From Struthio camelus (taxonomy: Eukaryota > Chordata > Aves > Struthioniformes > Struthionidae), in NCBI RefSeq assembly GCF_040807025.1, contig NC_090943.1, positions 7,922,356 to 7,986,355 on the forward strand: a stretch of 64,000 bases of DNA, written 5' to 3'. Within the stretch, counting starts at the first letter, position 1; each line of letters begins with the position of its first letter. A program made the position numbers and the translations under genes. This document shows, piece by piece, positions 13,801 to 24,500 of this stretch. The notes under the pieces are model-generated. The model was given only the letters and a program-made list of their open reading frames with translations. It ran no database searches and was not told where the DNA came from.

Positions 13801-16456
13801 AGGGCACAAACAATAGCACAAAACTAAAGCAAGAGACTACGAAAAAAGTTATCATGAAGAGACATCAGACTTACCAACAAGCTTAGTTTTATTGTCCAAG
13901 TTGAAAGAAACAAAAACAAAAAACATAACTTGTAGGAAGTGCTTATATACTCTCCCCATTATGACTAATAATACGGAAAAAAAAAACAATTTTCGATATA
14001 TCAGTATACCTTTAAGGAAGTAACACAGAAAGAGAGAATGAGAGCATTTTTATTTATATAGCATTCAGAGCATGTTGGGGCTCTACAGTTACAACAAAAC
14101 CAGACAGAGAGAGGGAGACAGCAGAAAAACAGAACCATGTTGTAGAATAAAGGGGTAGTGAAGGAACAAGGTAAAGATCAGGAGAAAAACAGACTGCTGA
14201 GTAAAACAGTTAGGTCCACTGACAGCATTAACAACAGTTTTTGATACTACTGCTGCAGTTTGAGTCCTCGGCATGTAAATGACAAAGAATTCTTTATCTG
14301 CTGGAGGGCTGACTGTGACCTCTCCTTTTATATTGCTTATACTTACACCTTCATTCATTTCTGCTCAGTGCAGTCCTGAACTAAAATCCTTTCAGAGTAT
14401 TCAAAAATAAAACAAAACTGATTTGCGTTAACGACACCTCCTTTCTGAAATGGAATAATATATTGGTATGTTATAGCTGAGCGATGACTAGAACAGAGAT
14501 CATAAAACAGAAATAATAAAATATACTGTCAGAATAACTGGAAAACCACAACTTTCACAAGCATATGTTTATTAGTAGCCTAACAGTAAATTGTACATCT
14601 TTTCTGATGACATGTGAGTTACCTGTAATAAAACAAATACATGGTGGGCTCCAGAAAGTAAGACATCTTCCAGATGTCATCATAATGAAAGCCTCTTTTA
14701 AGAAAATAAAAGATGGCTTTAAGAGTTAACAATGAGATATGACACTCTTCTAGCTGCCAGTCCATTTCCAGACCAGGCCATTCATAAAAATTGTTACCAT
14801 CTGAGGGTTCACTAACAACAAATGAGAAATAAGTCTGAAAGCTTTTAGCGATCACTGAACTAGAACTCACATTACATTGTTTTCTCTTAAGGAAATTCAC
14901 CAGATGTCAGAAACTGAACAGATCACCAGGGCTGTAAGTGAACTATACCCATCCTTACTTTTTGTGAACGTTTTCTACAAAGCAGCGTAAATGAGGCAGG
15001 TTTCAACCACCAATATTTTTCTCACAACATCATCTAGCCCTGCTTTGAGATCAAGACAACATCTTGATTACTTCAATGAAGTCTGTCAGTCAGATTTTAA
15101 CCATCAATAACACTCAAACCACACAAAAGACACCAAAACCCCTTGTGGCAAAGGCCCGGTGCTTGGTCTGGTGAAAAACAGCCACCACAGAGGTTTGTTG
15201 GTTATGCTCTGGTGGAAGCTTGCAGTGGTCTTTGTGTTACAGGTATAGCTTTGTCATACTTAAAGCTTTTAGAATATTAATTTATATAAGAATTGTGTGC
15301 ATGCACAAATATAAAATATATATAGTAATCTGATTCAACGGACAGTTCTCAAAGCACCTGACCAACCTACTTCAAGGTTTACCCTAAACACTAGCAGTAC
15401 GTAGGCCAAATTGCGAATATCATCCAACATACTTCTCTTTCTAGTAAAGAGTTAATGGGTGGTTTAAAAGGATTTCTAGTCCCAAGGCAAACGCAGTGAG
15501 TTTTCCAGGAGACATAAGAATGGTAGGATGCGAAGTCAAAACAATACTCTATAGTTAAAACAAACAAACAAAAAATCACAACATTTACTTTTGGAAGGAA
15601 AGAGGATCAGAAACTTCTAAGAGGGTGGGCTTCTTGCTGCATTAAGAGAAAAAGAACACGAGTAAGGGAAAACACAAGCATAATCTTTGTTCCACATTCT
15701 TGCTCCTGGATGACTGTGCTTTCTACAGAGTCTTACTTTTCTTTGTAATTATTCAGATGTTACTATAAGGATTATAAATTTTGTCAACAACATAAAACCA
15801 ATTTAGAACAAAAGAGCCTAGCAATCTGCATTTGACACATGGAGATACTATGTTCTATGGAAAAACAAATCTTATTTAGCAAGGTTTGTTTCCAGACTTC
15901 TGAGTAAAGAGCTTCTAAATAAAGACCATCTGGAAAACGAGATGATTGAACGGACAAAAAAAATTTAAAAAAAAGAGAGACAAAAACTAAAAGTTAAGAT
16001 TTCATGAGGGTGAGAATCAGAGGGCTTCCAGAAAGAGGCAGAAGTTAAGCAATTGCTCTGTTCTATATTCTGCAGTAAAAGGATTCAGGTCTTCAGTAGC
16101 GCTGGCAACCTTTTTGGGGTTGAAACAGCTTCCGCTTAACATCATAACCGATACTCAACAAAACAGAACGGAAAAACCAAGCACGATTTGGGCTGCTCAA
16201 CAGGCTGCAGGGGCTGAAGGCGACCAGAACCCGCCGTGCGACCTGTGCCGCGCTTCACACTCAAAAAAAAGCAGGTAAAAAGAAGAAAAGTACCTTGAAA
16301 GTGGCCGTGGCACTGACTGTCGGCGGTGCTCCAGAGGCGCGCCGTGCCGTCCTCGCTGCCCGTGAGCAGGCGCTGCCCGTCCGGGCTCAGGCTCAGCCAG
16401 TTGATGCCTCCTTGGTGCTCGGCGCAGACCTTGACGGCCGAGCCGCCGTTCCCCAT
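1..16456 (-). CDS. WDR86: WDR86, WD repeat domain 86 (3' end outside window)
   Basis: This is a WD40-repeat protein assembled from four minus-strand exons: 16456-16294, 13322-13181, 11723-11291 and 1961-1826. All junctions are GT-AG and the phases agree (1, 2, 0, 1), giving 874 coding bases or 291 codons. The start MGNGGSAVKVCAEH and the block INWLSLSPDGQRLLTGSEDG match my memory of vertebrate WDR86. Repeats begin at HQGG, HESY, HTSI, HRNC, HTGA, HQGS and HKHS, each with a GS-x-D-x-T-x-x-W type ending (GSEDGTARLW, CSADHTIRKW, GSYDRTARCW, GSTDCTVKVW, GSTDYTIRTW, GSADRTVKCW). The human protein is about 376 residues, so roughly 85 residues in later exons lie before position 1. WD40 propellers act as interaction platforms; no firm cellular role is established for WDR86, and nothing here adds one. 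CRYGN and RHEB follow in the same orientation. Confidence 0.93.
1826..1961 (-). CDS. WDR86: WDR86 coding exon 4 (last one in the window)
   Basis: The exon has 136 bases. The acceptor is TTCTCTTCAG|CTAGTG and the donor GATCT|GTAAGT. It encodes LVNRHLYSGSADRTVKCWLV, then DTGERIQTYKAHKHSVSTLK and YHAGI plus one base. This matches the sixth WD repeat and the start of the seventh. The remaining family sequence (expected near LFTGSGD) is not found at 1-1825, so the following exon lies outside the window. Confidence 0.92.
4697..4946. mobile_element. Palindromic MITE-like element
   Basis: Arms at 4737-4766 and 4880-4909 are inverted copies that pair at 25 of 30 positions (core taaattgat..ctacagctgagat), separated by 113 bp. 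Weaker pairing extends outward to about 4697 and 4946. A long imperfect palindrome without coding capacity is typical of a small non-autonomous DNA transposon. I cannot assign a family, and target-site duplications are not clear. Confidence 0.5.
9772..9800. repeat. Perfect 12-bp hairpin
   Basis: AGCACGTACCTC (9772-9783) and its exact reverse complement (9789-9800) flank a 5-base loop. The stem contains ACGTAC. It lies in WDR86 intron 3. Confidence 0.9.
11291..11723 (-). CDS. WDR86: WDR86 coding exon 3, with poly-glutamate insert
   Basis: The exon has 433 bases. The acceptor is TTTTTTACAG|GATCC and the donor CTAGAG|GTAAGA. It encodes WD repeats 3 to 5 and the start of 6: ILVAKDYLFSGSYDRTARCW, EFRGHRNCVLTLAHYSSRD, DLLVTGSTDCTVKVWWVSSG, LFSGSTDYTIRTWNIVTGEQ and SVICLE. 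Within the fourth repeat an insert holds 11 consecutive Glu codons (11540-11572). The human protein also has a longer loop at this point, ending in an acidic and alanine-rich stretch, so the loop is probably exposed and tolerant of length change. Confidence 0.93.
11540..11572 (-). repeat. (GAG)n trinucleotide repeat coding Glu11 in WDR86
   Basis: There are eleven consecutive Glu codons on the minus strand, mostly GAG with a single GAA interruption, seen as CTC/CTT triplets on the plus strand. The run is flanked by Asp-Val-Leu and Lys-Val-Ser. A pure coding triplet tract like this is prone to slippage. Confidence 0.95.
11724..13180 (-). other. WDR86: WDR86 intron 2
   Basis: This is a 1.46 kb AT-rich intron with A/T runs (for example near 12,165 and 12,655). 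No exon or RNA gene was seen. Confidence 0.85.
13181..13322 (-). CDS. WDR86: WDR86 coding exon 2
   Basis: The exon has 142 bases. The acceptor is TTATTTCTAG|GACATG and the donor AACAG|GTTGGT. It encodes GHESYITFCHLENEAAFTC, then SADHTIRKWDVMTGQCLAIY and RGHTSIVNR, which is the second WD repeat and the start of the third. The first two bases complete the Gly codon begun in exon 1. Confidence 0.93.
13323..16293 (-). other. WDR86: WDR86 intron 1
   Basis: This is a 2.97 kb AT-rich intron between the CpG-rich first exon and exon 2. Nothing beyond short A/T-rich tracts was recognised. Confidence 0.85.
16294..16456 (-). CDS. WDR86: WDR86 coding exon 1
   Basis: The exon has 163 coding bases: 54 codons plus one base. 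The ATG at 16456-16454 has G at -3 and G at +4. It encodes the N-terminal MGNGGS and the first WD repeat, ending in ARLWSTADSQCHGHFQ. The donor is CAAG|GTACTT. The exon is very GC- and CpG-rich because it lies in the promoter CpG island. Gly2 and Ser6 fit the MGxxxS pattern for N-myristoylation. Confidence 0.93.
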
Positions 16457-16498
16457 CCCGCTGTCCCGGTGGCCACGGCAGAGGCCCCGGGGGGCAGA

Positions 16499-16558
16499 TC
16501 AGAGCTCGAGGAAGCGCTCCAGGCCTCCGACCGTCTCCCTTGGACCAACTTCGGCCAT
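16499..16558 (-). other. Upstream ORF in the WDR86 leader
   Basis: An ATG at 16558 (G at -3, G at +4) opens a 19-codon ORF (starting MAEVGPRETV, ending ERFLEL) and stops at 16499. This lies 42 bases before the WDR86 start and in the same frame. If the mature leader includes this stretch, the ORF could reduce initiation at the main ATG. Confidence 0.4.
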
Positions 16559-16929
16559 TACCTCAACTCCCGAAAAAGCAGCAGGGCAGCCCGGACTCCT
16601 GCCTAGGGACAAAGGAAGAAGATAAGGTTCAATCCGTTAATCTCCGGCACGGATATATCGCTTTCCCAACCAGGATGCCTTAACGCTGTCGGATGCCTCC
16701 TTCCTCCCCAGGAAGTGAAGCCCGGCGGCGCAGGACGGTCTCCGCAGCACGCGCTGCCTCGCTCGCCTACCTTTCCCCGGGGCTGCGCAGCAACGGCCCT
16801 TTTGGCCGAGCGCTTCTGGCTGCCCTGCAGCCGCCGCTGACATCTGGTACCCTGCCTCGTCCCCTCCTCCCAGGCACTCCAGCACCCTTTATTTTTTTTT
16901 AATTTTACATACGTATGTATAGATATATG

Positions 16930-16945
16930 CACACACACACACACA
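16930..16945. repeat. (CA)8 microsatellite
   Basis: A pure CA/AC run in the CpG island. A second run of similar length is at 17043-17059. Confidence 0.9.
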
Positions 16946-17278
16946 AGTTCAAGCATAACCGGGGGCAGGCGGCGGAGGGAAGCCCTCCCTCAAGCAGCCC
17001 CCTCCATGGCGGCGGCGGGCTCACCTCAGCGACCCTCATCCTCACACACACACACACACGCGCCCCGCCCCGCAGCACTTACTCGCGGCCCCGGCCGGAG
17101 GCACGGGGCTCCCCTCCGGCGGGACGACCCCGGCGAGGCGGTGGGGTGTGGGGGACGGGGACCCCCCCCTCCTCCCTGCCCGCGGAGCGGTGGGGGACGG
17201 AGCCAGCGGCGGGGCCGAGCGCGGGATATTCCCCCCCCCACCACCACCACCAAAGGGAGGCGGGAACGGCTCCCGCCG

Positions 17279-17301
17279 CCTCCTCCTCCTCCTCCTCCTC
17301 C
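17279..17301. repeat. (TCC)n triplet repeat
   Basis: About seven TCC/CTC units in the CpG island upstream of WDR86. Confidence 0.85.
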
Positions 17302-17911
17302 GAGCTGAGGCGGGAGGCGAAACGCTGCCTAGGGGCAGCCCCGTGCCCCGCTCCGGCCACCCCGGGGCGGCTCCCCGCCGCCGCCGCCCCCTCCGCGGGC
17401 TCTCCCGCCGTTAGCGCCCCGCGGCTCCTCCCCCCTCCATCTTAGGGCCGCTCCCCCCGGTGGGGCCGCCGCTCCGCAGGGCGGGAAGCCGCGGCCTCCG
17501 CCGGCCCCAGGGCCGCTTCCCCCGGGGCTACCGCCGCCCGCCGGCTTTGTCTCTCCGGGAGGTGCCCGGCAGGCACCTCCCGGCTCGCCATGGCCTCCCC
17601 GGGGGCAGAAGCCACCTCTTACCCCGCTTTACCCACCCGGCGAGGAAGGAGGGGGAGACTTCCCGGGGCGGGATGGTCTTCTGCAGCTGGGAAGACCAGA
17701 CAAACGCAACGCAGGCTAAACAACCGAGCCCCCCTCAGATGGAGTGTGTGTCCCCCCGTCCGCTACCCTCCCAGGCTTGTCTTCAGGGCGGGCAGGGGGC
17801 AGCGCTTCCCGCGGTGGGTTTCGCCCCCTCAGCTGCCTCCCGCGGGGTCCCCGGCCGGCTCGGGGCGAGCGGCGGCAGGCGGCAGGGCTTCACCGGGCCC
17901 CGTGGCTGCTG

Positions 17912-17937
17912 CCACCACCACCACCACCACCACCACC
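17912..17937. repeat. (CCA)n triplet repeat
   Basis: A run of CCA/CAC units in the CpG island. It gives His or Thr strings in spurious ORFs. Confidence 0.9.
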
Positions 17938-20899
17938 GCTCGGCGTCGTCTCGCCTCGACGCGGCCCTTCGGGGTGCAGCTCGCCTGCCGCCCACCCATC
18001 GCAGCCTGCGGACAAGCCGGGCTCCCGGCGGGGTCCGCGCCGCGCTGGGGTGACCACGCGCAGGGTTTTTGGGAAGCCGCTTCGAAGCGAGGAGCGAGGC
18101 GAGGAGCCGTACGGGGGGCGCAGCCTCCCCGTCTCGTCGTTGCGTCGTTAAACGCGCAGAAGACGACGGGGCCCGGCAGGGCGGCGTGGCGAGGCCGCGA
18201 GCCCCCGGCGAGGCGGCGGCGGGAGCAGATCCCGTTGCCCGAGCTGGGCCACGCTGGTGCCCTGTGAGCAGCGGAGGCATAAAAACTTAATTCTGCTGCT
18301 AAAAACAAGGCTAGAGGGGCAGGGCGGGTAGTAAAACCCGTTTCTCCTGGCTCCCCACGCCGTGTAGGCAGAAAACCGCCTTTTTGTGTCAACTCGGGGG
18401 CCTTGAAACGGGCCAGCCGGCTCCGTTGCAGGCTGTCAGGTTTGGGGTGGGTTCGCGTCACTCGCGGAGATTTGACAAGACGACATCCCTGCTCCTACGG
18501 GCTGTATTTCAGCGCGTGGGCCGCAAAGAAACGCGCGCGTCGAATGGACGCCGAACGGGAATTGTGTTTTGCACAGCGCATCCTGGCGGACGCGAAACAA
18601 GAGCTGGTATGTCACACCCGACGGAAACACGCTACGGCCCCGACTCTGCCGGCGGTTGCGTCCGCACCGCCGTGGAAAGTCTCACTGGAGATGGAGCCGC
18701 CGGGCTGCGAACGTGGCGTTCGCCGGGGGTCAGATCGAGCCCCGCCGCGTGTCGTCGCCAGCCGGCTCTTTTCCGAAGACAGTCCCCCGGGGTCAACGCT
18801 GTGTTTTCAAGAAACGACCAGTAACTTTTTGGGTGAGACACGAGCACTGGGTTTCTTCCCTCTGCAAGATCAGATTATCCACGGGAAGACCTTTTTTTTT
18901 TGGACATGTAGGCCTGGGAATCCGTCGCTCTCAGGGAGCGTCCTTCACCATCTGCTCGTACATCTGTTAAATCCACTCAGGAACCACTGCATGAAGCCCT
19001 TGTTCTGCAGCCTGGGGGATAGATTAGCACTCCTTTTTATTTTCCCATACTGCCGTGGTGTGAACGCAAGGAAAAATTCAGATAGAACGGGTGTTTTGTG
19101 ACGTTTGAGACAGGTGTGCACATTTTAAACACTCGCAGTTCAATCTCCCGTGGAGTCTGAGCTGCAGGGGAACCCCTCTGTCGCATCTCGGGAGGCCGCG
19201 TGCTCGGGGTGGGCAGCCTGAGGAAGCAGAGGCTATTCTCTTACTTCCCTCGTTTTTAAAGCCTTTTCAAGAGGCTGTTTAATATTTCAGATGTACATTT
19301 CCCTCCTGCGGTGACTGATGAAAGCATTGAATTGAGCTTTTGAACGTTTTCCTGAATATTCATCTGCTTTAGTTCTTTTTCACATTCCTTTTTATTGCTT
19401 TCATCTGCCCGGATTTTAGATTATTTTTCTTTATTACATTTGTATTCTCCTTTTTTTTGAGCGCTCTGCCATGCGGAAGGCAAAAGAAAATGACCTGTTA
19501 TTTGCTTTTGCTCTTCAAGGCCCAAATCCTGAAATGAATCCTCCTTAATCCAGACTCCCAAGGAGGGTCCAGCACAAGACTCATTGTTGCTGGTATATGT
19601 TTTACTTGTCACTCTCCAGCGATTTGCTATGAACTATTTACATAAATACAGATATGTACCTACAGAGATATGTGAGCCGCTCCTGTAACATCCAGATAAC
19701 TGTAAACCCTTGAGAAGGCGCCTCCATGTTTATGCCTAGATTCATAGGACATGACTTGAGGGAGCTAGTCACTATTACTGAGTTTGGAGCCAAGCTGTTT
19801 AAAGTCTTTTAGCAGTTACCAGCCTCCTGAATGGGGGATTTGATGTTTAGATCAGCTAAATTGTTTGGGTTTTTCTGGGGGGGAGAAGGGGGCAGGGAGA
19901 GTCTGTCTTTCACCGTTGACTATGCCAAGAGTCTTAACATGAGTAATTTCCTGATTCTCTTCAATTAAATGGGTTGAATTGGGACCTTTGTGTTTAAAAC
20001 AGACTTTAATTCCACGCTGGGTTCAACCCTTTTCACATCTCTGATCCAGAGACAACACACTGTAAGGCTGCTATATCTCCGCAAGACGGTATGAATGTAG
20101 TGGTGGGATGGAAGAACAAACTTCATCCCGACTTGCTAGTGTTTAAACCGGATCTCACTTGACAGACCTTCAGACATGCAGTCTACGCTCCTAGTCCTGC
20201 TGTAAGTTTTATTCTTAGCCACGCTGATGGAAACGCTGAAGAACAACTTTTGATTTCCCTTGATAAGATTTCCTTAATGATGCTGGAGAGTTCAGTGTTT
20301 TCATTGATGCTCTCTGTGACAGGGGGACGGCAGGCAGCTCTTCTACCTCCCCCTTCTCAAGCCTGGCTATGTGGAGGGATTTGCAATGGTCTTCAATGGA
20401 CCACAAAGGCTCTTTTGTTCTGTCGAAGCAGCAGAGCCAATAGAGCCCCAAAGAAGTCAGCATGGAAGGCATCACTCACCCGACCAAAAACAAAAGAATA
20501 AAGTGTGCAGCAATGCAAATTATGTCATAGAAAATTAACCCCGTCCAAACCCCTCCGTGTTCCTACAGAAGAGCCTGTCTGGCTGCCAGCATCTTTCTGC
20601 TGAATCCTATCGCTCCGCTTCAGGCTGTCAACCCCAATCACTGTCAGAACTGCTGATAATTAAGTATTGCCTCCTCTTTCCTCACCTCAGAAAATTGCAA
20701 AGGCCAACTAACGCTCTCTTGAAACTACTGTCAGGGGCCCAGACGATTGATAGTAGCATATCCTGTACTGGCATCCAGCTTGCTTTTTTAAAAATCAACT
20801 ACATCATTATAGTCAATGAGAACTGTTAGCCTCAAAAGCATGTTTACGTGGTGTCTCTGAAGGCAGAGCTCCTCATTGAACAAACCTAGAAACCTAGTC

Positions 20900-21060
20900 T
20901 ATGCTAAGAAAATTGCAATTGTAGGGGTAAATCGATTTAAAAATCAATCTAGTTACTCTGGTACGATATAAATACAATTTAATCTTAAATTGATTTGAAC
21001 GTAGCTTCTACTGGTTTGATTTAATTTAGAGTGCTACCAATGTCTAAACAGCTTCACTTG
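20900..21060. mobile_element. Degenerate AT-rich palindromic element
   Basis: The stretch carries repeated inverted AAATCAAT/ATTGATTT motifs (for example about 20942 and 20989) with ends that are roughly inverted (agtctatgcta and caatgtctaaac). It resembles short non-autonomous DNA transposons of reptile and bird genomes, but the decay is heavy and no family is assigned. Confidence 0.3.
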
Positions 21061-21454
21061 CATTAAGAATTGGCACTGGTGAAGGCAGACTGATTTTTAC
21101 ATACATTTAATTATCAAAACAGGAGCAGATGTATCCTAACTCTGACGTGAGGATGGGAGAGTAGAAGTCCACACAGCTTCTTGATCAGTATATGCCCAGG
21201 CCCCACTCCACAAGTGCTAATGTTCAATGGAAAAGGAAGAGCTATACTCTCCTCCTCTTACTTTCATCCTTCAGTAAGTCCAATAACAGCAAGATTCAAC
21301 TTTTCCTGGCAGCACAATACTTCAGCTAAAGGATGGGTGCAAAGCTTTGTGTTAAAATGCATAGCTTTGCAGGATAAAATGTCTTCATCTCCCAGCTCCA
21401 TGCCACAAGAATGAGAGCAAGTCAATGGAGATGAAAGCCAGATATTTCACAATT

Positions 21455-21552
21455 CTGCAAGGAAATACTTTGTGGGCAACATGTAATCAGTCTGTGGAAC
21501 TCATTGCCACAGGATGCTGTTGCAGCCAAGAGCTTAACAAAGAGATTCCCTA
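21455..21552 (+). mobile_element. CR1-like LINE 3' fragment
   Basis: The phrase ctgtggaactcattgccac followed by aggatgctgttgcagccaag strongly resembles the 3' portion of sauropsid CR1-group LINEs, where wording like 'ctgtggaactccttgccacagg' recurs. It is short, truncated at the 5' end and decayed. The assignment is from memory of the family. Confidence 0.55.
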
Positions 21553-24500
21553 ACACTTCGTACCCTGGGGACTTTGCCAGCCCTCAAAATTTATCACAGA
21601 CAACCATGTAGCTCTAGGCTCATGTGGGGCCTTGTGCCGGGGGCACAGTGCAGGGGGAAGGCTGTGACCATGCATTACATCCAAGCTGTATGTAATGCTT
21701 TGTGGGGCACTTTTTGAAAACAAGGATTGGTTTGATCCACCCACAAGTCCTGGAGGGACCGGTGTGTGCCTGCACCTCACACCATGATGCCTAACACATC
21801 AGTCAGGATGTAGTTGCAGAGTGGAGCCAAGCCCTACGATTTAGAGCACCAGTGGTGTGTGAGGCACAGTATGTGAACAGAATTGGGGAGGCACATGGAA
21901 AGGTACACCAATTGTATTAGGAAACGCCAAAAACAGTCTTGGAAGGTGTATAGCGCCTCCCCATCCGCCTACTCTGGAACGTCTCGCATTTTCCCAGGGT
22001 CATCTGAAGGACTGCGGAGGCTCTGAGCACACTGCTTGCCTATCCAGTTCTGCACACCATCTGCTGTCATCTTTTCAGACTTCACACCCAGGCTTCATGG
22101 CTTATATTAGCATTGCAGTTGCTTCTGAACCCTCAGCAACTGGCCTCTGTTACAGGTAATACAGTAGATACATTTGGCGATTCTTCCTTTCCTCATGTAA
22201 GTTCAAAGTGTGGATTCTTTGCAGCTAAGACCATCCCAGTGCCCTCAGGAGTCTAGCTTGGGCATAAAGATATAGCAAATTTCCACTATGAGTACAGGAT
22301 AGTTAGAAACTGTCTCATACACTAAGAGTTCCTGTAAATATCTACACAGTTCTTTCAGTTTATAATCAGATCTGAAGCAGTGTGTCCAAAACAGCGCGCT
22401 CCAAAAATACTTGATTTTCTAAGTTCCCTATTACTACTGTGTTAATAATAGCTAGCTGCTAAACCCATGTACATCTCTGTTGTCCACTACTATTTTACCT
22501 AGGTGGAGGGACTACTCCAAATTATAGTCAAGAATCCAAGAGCCAGGGATTGGGAGAGTCCAGTGGTATTCAGTGACTTAATAAGAGGTGGTGACGTTGC
22601 TTGTTGATACAAATGGGGCGTTAGTACCTAAGCCCAATGTCTGTCCCTGGTGTCAATGGGAGTTTAGCCATGATCTCCAAGGGGGGCCGAATTAACCTTT
22701 TGCTATGATGAACTGATGGCTTAAAAACCCCTTCTGTAAAGGAATCTTATCTGTCTTGCTAAGAAAGCAAATACAATTTCCTAGAAATTTTGAAGATGCT
22801 ACATGCCAGGAAATGTAAGATCTTATGGGAGCTGTTCCAAGGATTATTGCAAACAGCTTTCTCCTGTCACAGACTCTAGAATGCGAGGACCTTCTGTCTC
22901 ATCACTGTGTGCTGAATAACTCAGAATTACAAATTTTTACAAAATTACAAAATAATTGTAAAAAGCTCATTTTACCCCATTCCCTAGTTCTGTGGGAGCC
23001 CTGGTGTTGCTTCCAGACAGTAAATTGGCCTCTTGCTCTGACCACATGCCTCTTATGACAGGCTCCTTAAGGGCCAAATCTAAATGGAAGCCAAAAGAAA
23101 TATGTCTTACTAAATGACACAAGGGTGGCTTTTTAAGCCTGATTCTGAGCTCGTTTTAACTGATTTTGCACTGATACAATTCTGGTGGCTTTCACTGCAT
23201 CGTTCCAGAGTTGTACTGCTGTGAGCAGAGAGACCTAGTGCCCTTGACATTGCTACAAAAACAATTTTCTAAAAATGCTGAAGCTGCAACAGTGACCTAT
23301 GCAGTATTTTAACAATTCCAGTCGCATCTGGCCTCTGAAAGACTTTTCAGTGGTTTATCTGCCTCGTTGTTAGCAGAGCCAAATCACTATGCCACTTTAG
23401 GTAAGAGCGGATCATTCATAATCTATTACACCTCATTGCTGCTAACAGAGTCCAACAAGCAGCTGATAAGAAACCTACTGATAAAACAGAAAAAACTTCT
23501 ACAGCCTTGACTCAGCTTTGTACTAGGCCTTCAGGGCTGGACTGCTCGCGCACAGGTATGGCAGGAATTGCAAAATGTGCCAGGAGGTCTGAGAAGGGAA
23601 AGGAAGGTGGGAGCAAGCCGTACCATTCCAGGGGATGTCAAAGCTTCTGCCCTCTTCTGTATCGCTGCCAGAGCTTGTTTATGGCCAGTATCGTTCCTCA
23701 TCATTCCTCACCATCAAATACCCCGGTGATCCTTAGTGAAGAAAAGGACACAAGCTAAATACGCAGCCTGCAATGAAGATTACTAACACTTGTGAGGCGG
23801 GATCTGCTCAAATGCAGCATGCTGGGTTGGAGCCATATAGAAAACATTCAAATGATAAACCTATTCTTTTCTTTTTTGGCAGCTCTTTATGTAACGTGTA
23901 AGGTGGGCTTCTGCAGCACCTTGCAAAAATGGGGCTCTGTCTTCTCAAATGCCCCTGCACTTAGGACAGGATTTTGCTTCTACCCCACCTGAATGTAGAT
24001 TTGCCTGCAGAAACTGTGCACTGCAACAACCTCTAGCCACCAGGAACAATTTGATCCATCATATGAGTCAATGTGCGCTCACCAGTGAACAAGCTCTGTC
24101 TCCCTTAGTCATTGCCGCTGGGCTCAGTAGAGCTGGAATATGCTGCAACATCCTCATCGGGTACACAGTGTCATTGCCAAGCAAAATCCCACTGAAATCA
24201 GTGTCGTAACGTAAGTGCGAAAGACTAGATGGCGACTGACGTTGCTGTAGAGGCACAGAAAGGCAGCTATATGGTAGCACAAGGAAGCTTGATGCCATGC
24301 ACTGATAACAGCACGACAGATAAGCTAATGGGATGACAGTCTGCTTTCACTTCCTGAGCATACCCCACGGTTGCTTCATGAAAAAAAATCTTTCCTCATA
24401 TGTGTTCTCCTTTCTCCCTCCCCCACCAAGTCTACACTTGTATTCATCCTACTCTGGTTTTAAGAAAGCACTCTGACTGGAGTCCCTTCTGTCGTGAGGA

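Larger units (their letters stand above)
16300..18840. promoter_or_regulatory. WDR86: CpG island spanning WDR86 exon 1 and its promoter
   Basis: There is a sharp rise in GC and in CpG density from exon 1 upstream through about 18.3 kb, fading by about 18.8 kb, against AT-rich flanks. It holds repeated CCGCC and GGGCGG-type boxes and GC-rich microsatellites, and I see no TATA box. Many long ORFs run through it on both strands, as expected from GC-rich sequence; none shows a protein family. Minus-strand donor-like sites at 17,082 (GCGA|GTAAGT), 17,024 (CTGAG|GTGAGC) and about 16,767 (GAAAG|GTAGGC), with an acceptor-like site at 16,603 (TTTGTCCCTAG), suggest a non-coding first exon spliced onto the coding exon. 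Confidence 0.75.

Noticed and set aside
16900..18460. Long overlapping ORFs on both strands in the WDR86 CpG island (up to about 225 codons)
   Set aside because: GC-rich sequence lacks stop codons by composition. The peptides are Arg/Pro/Ala-rich with His or Thr strings from triplet repeats and no family motif.
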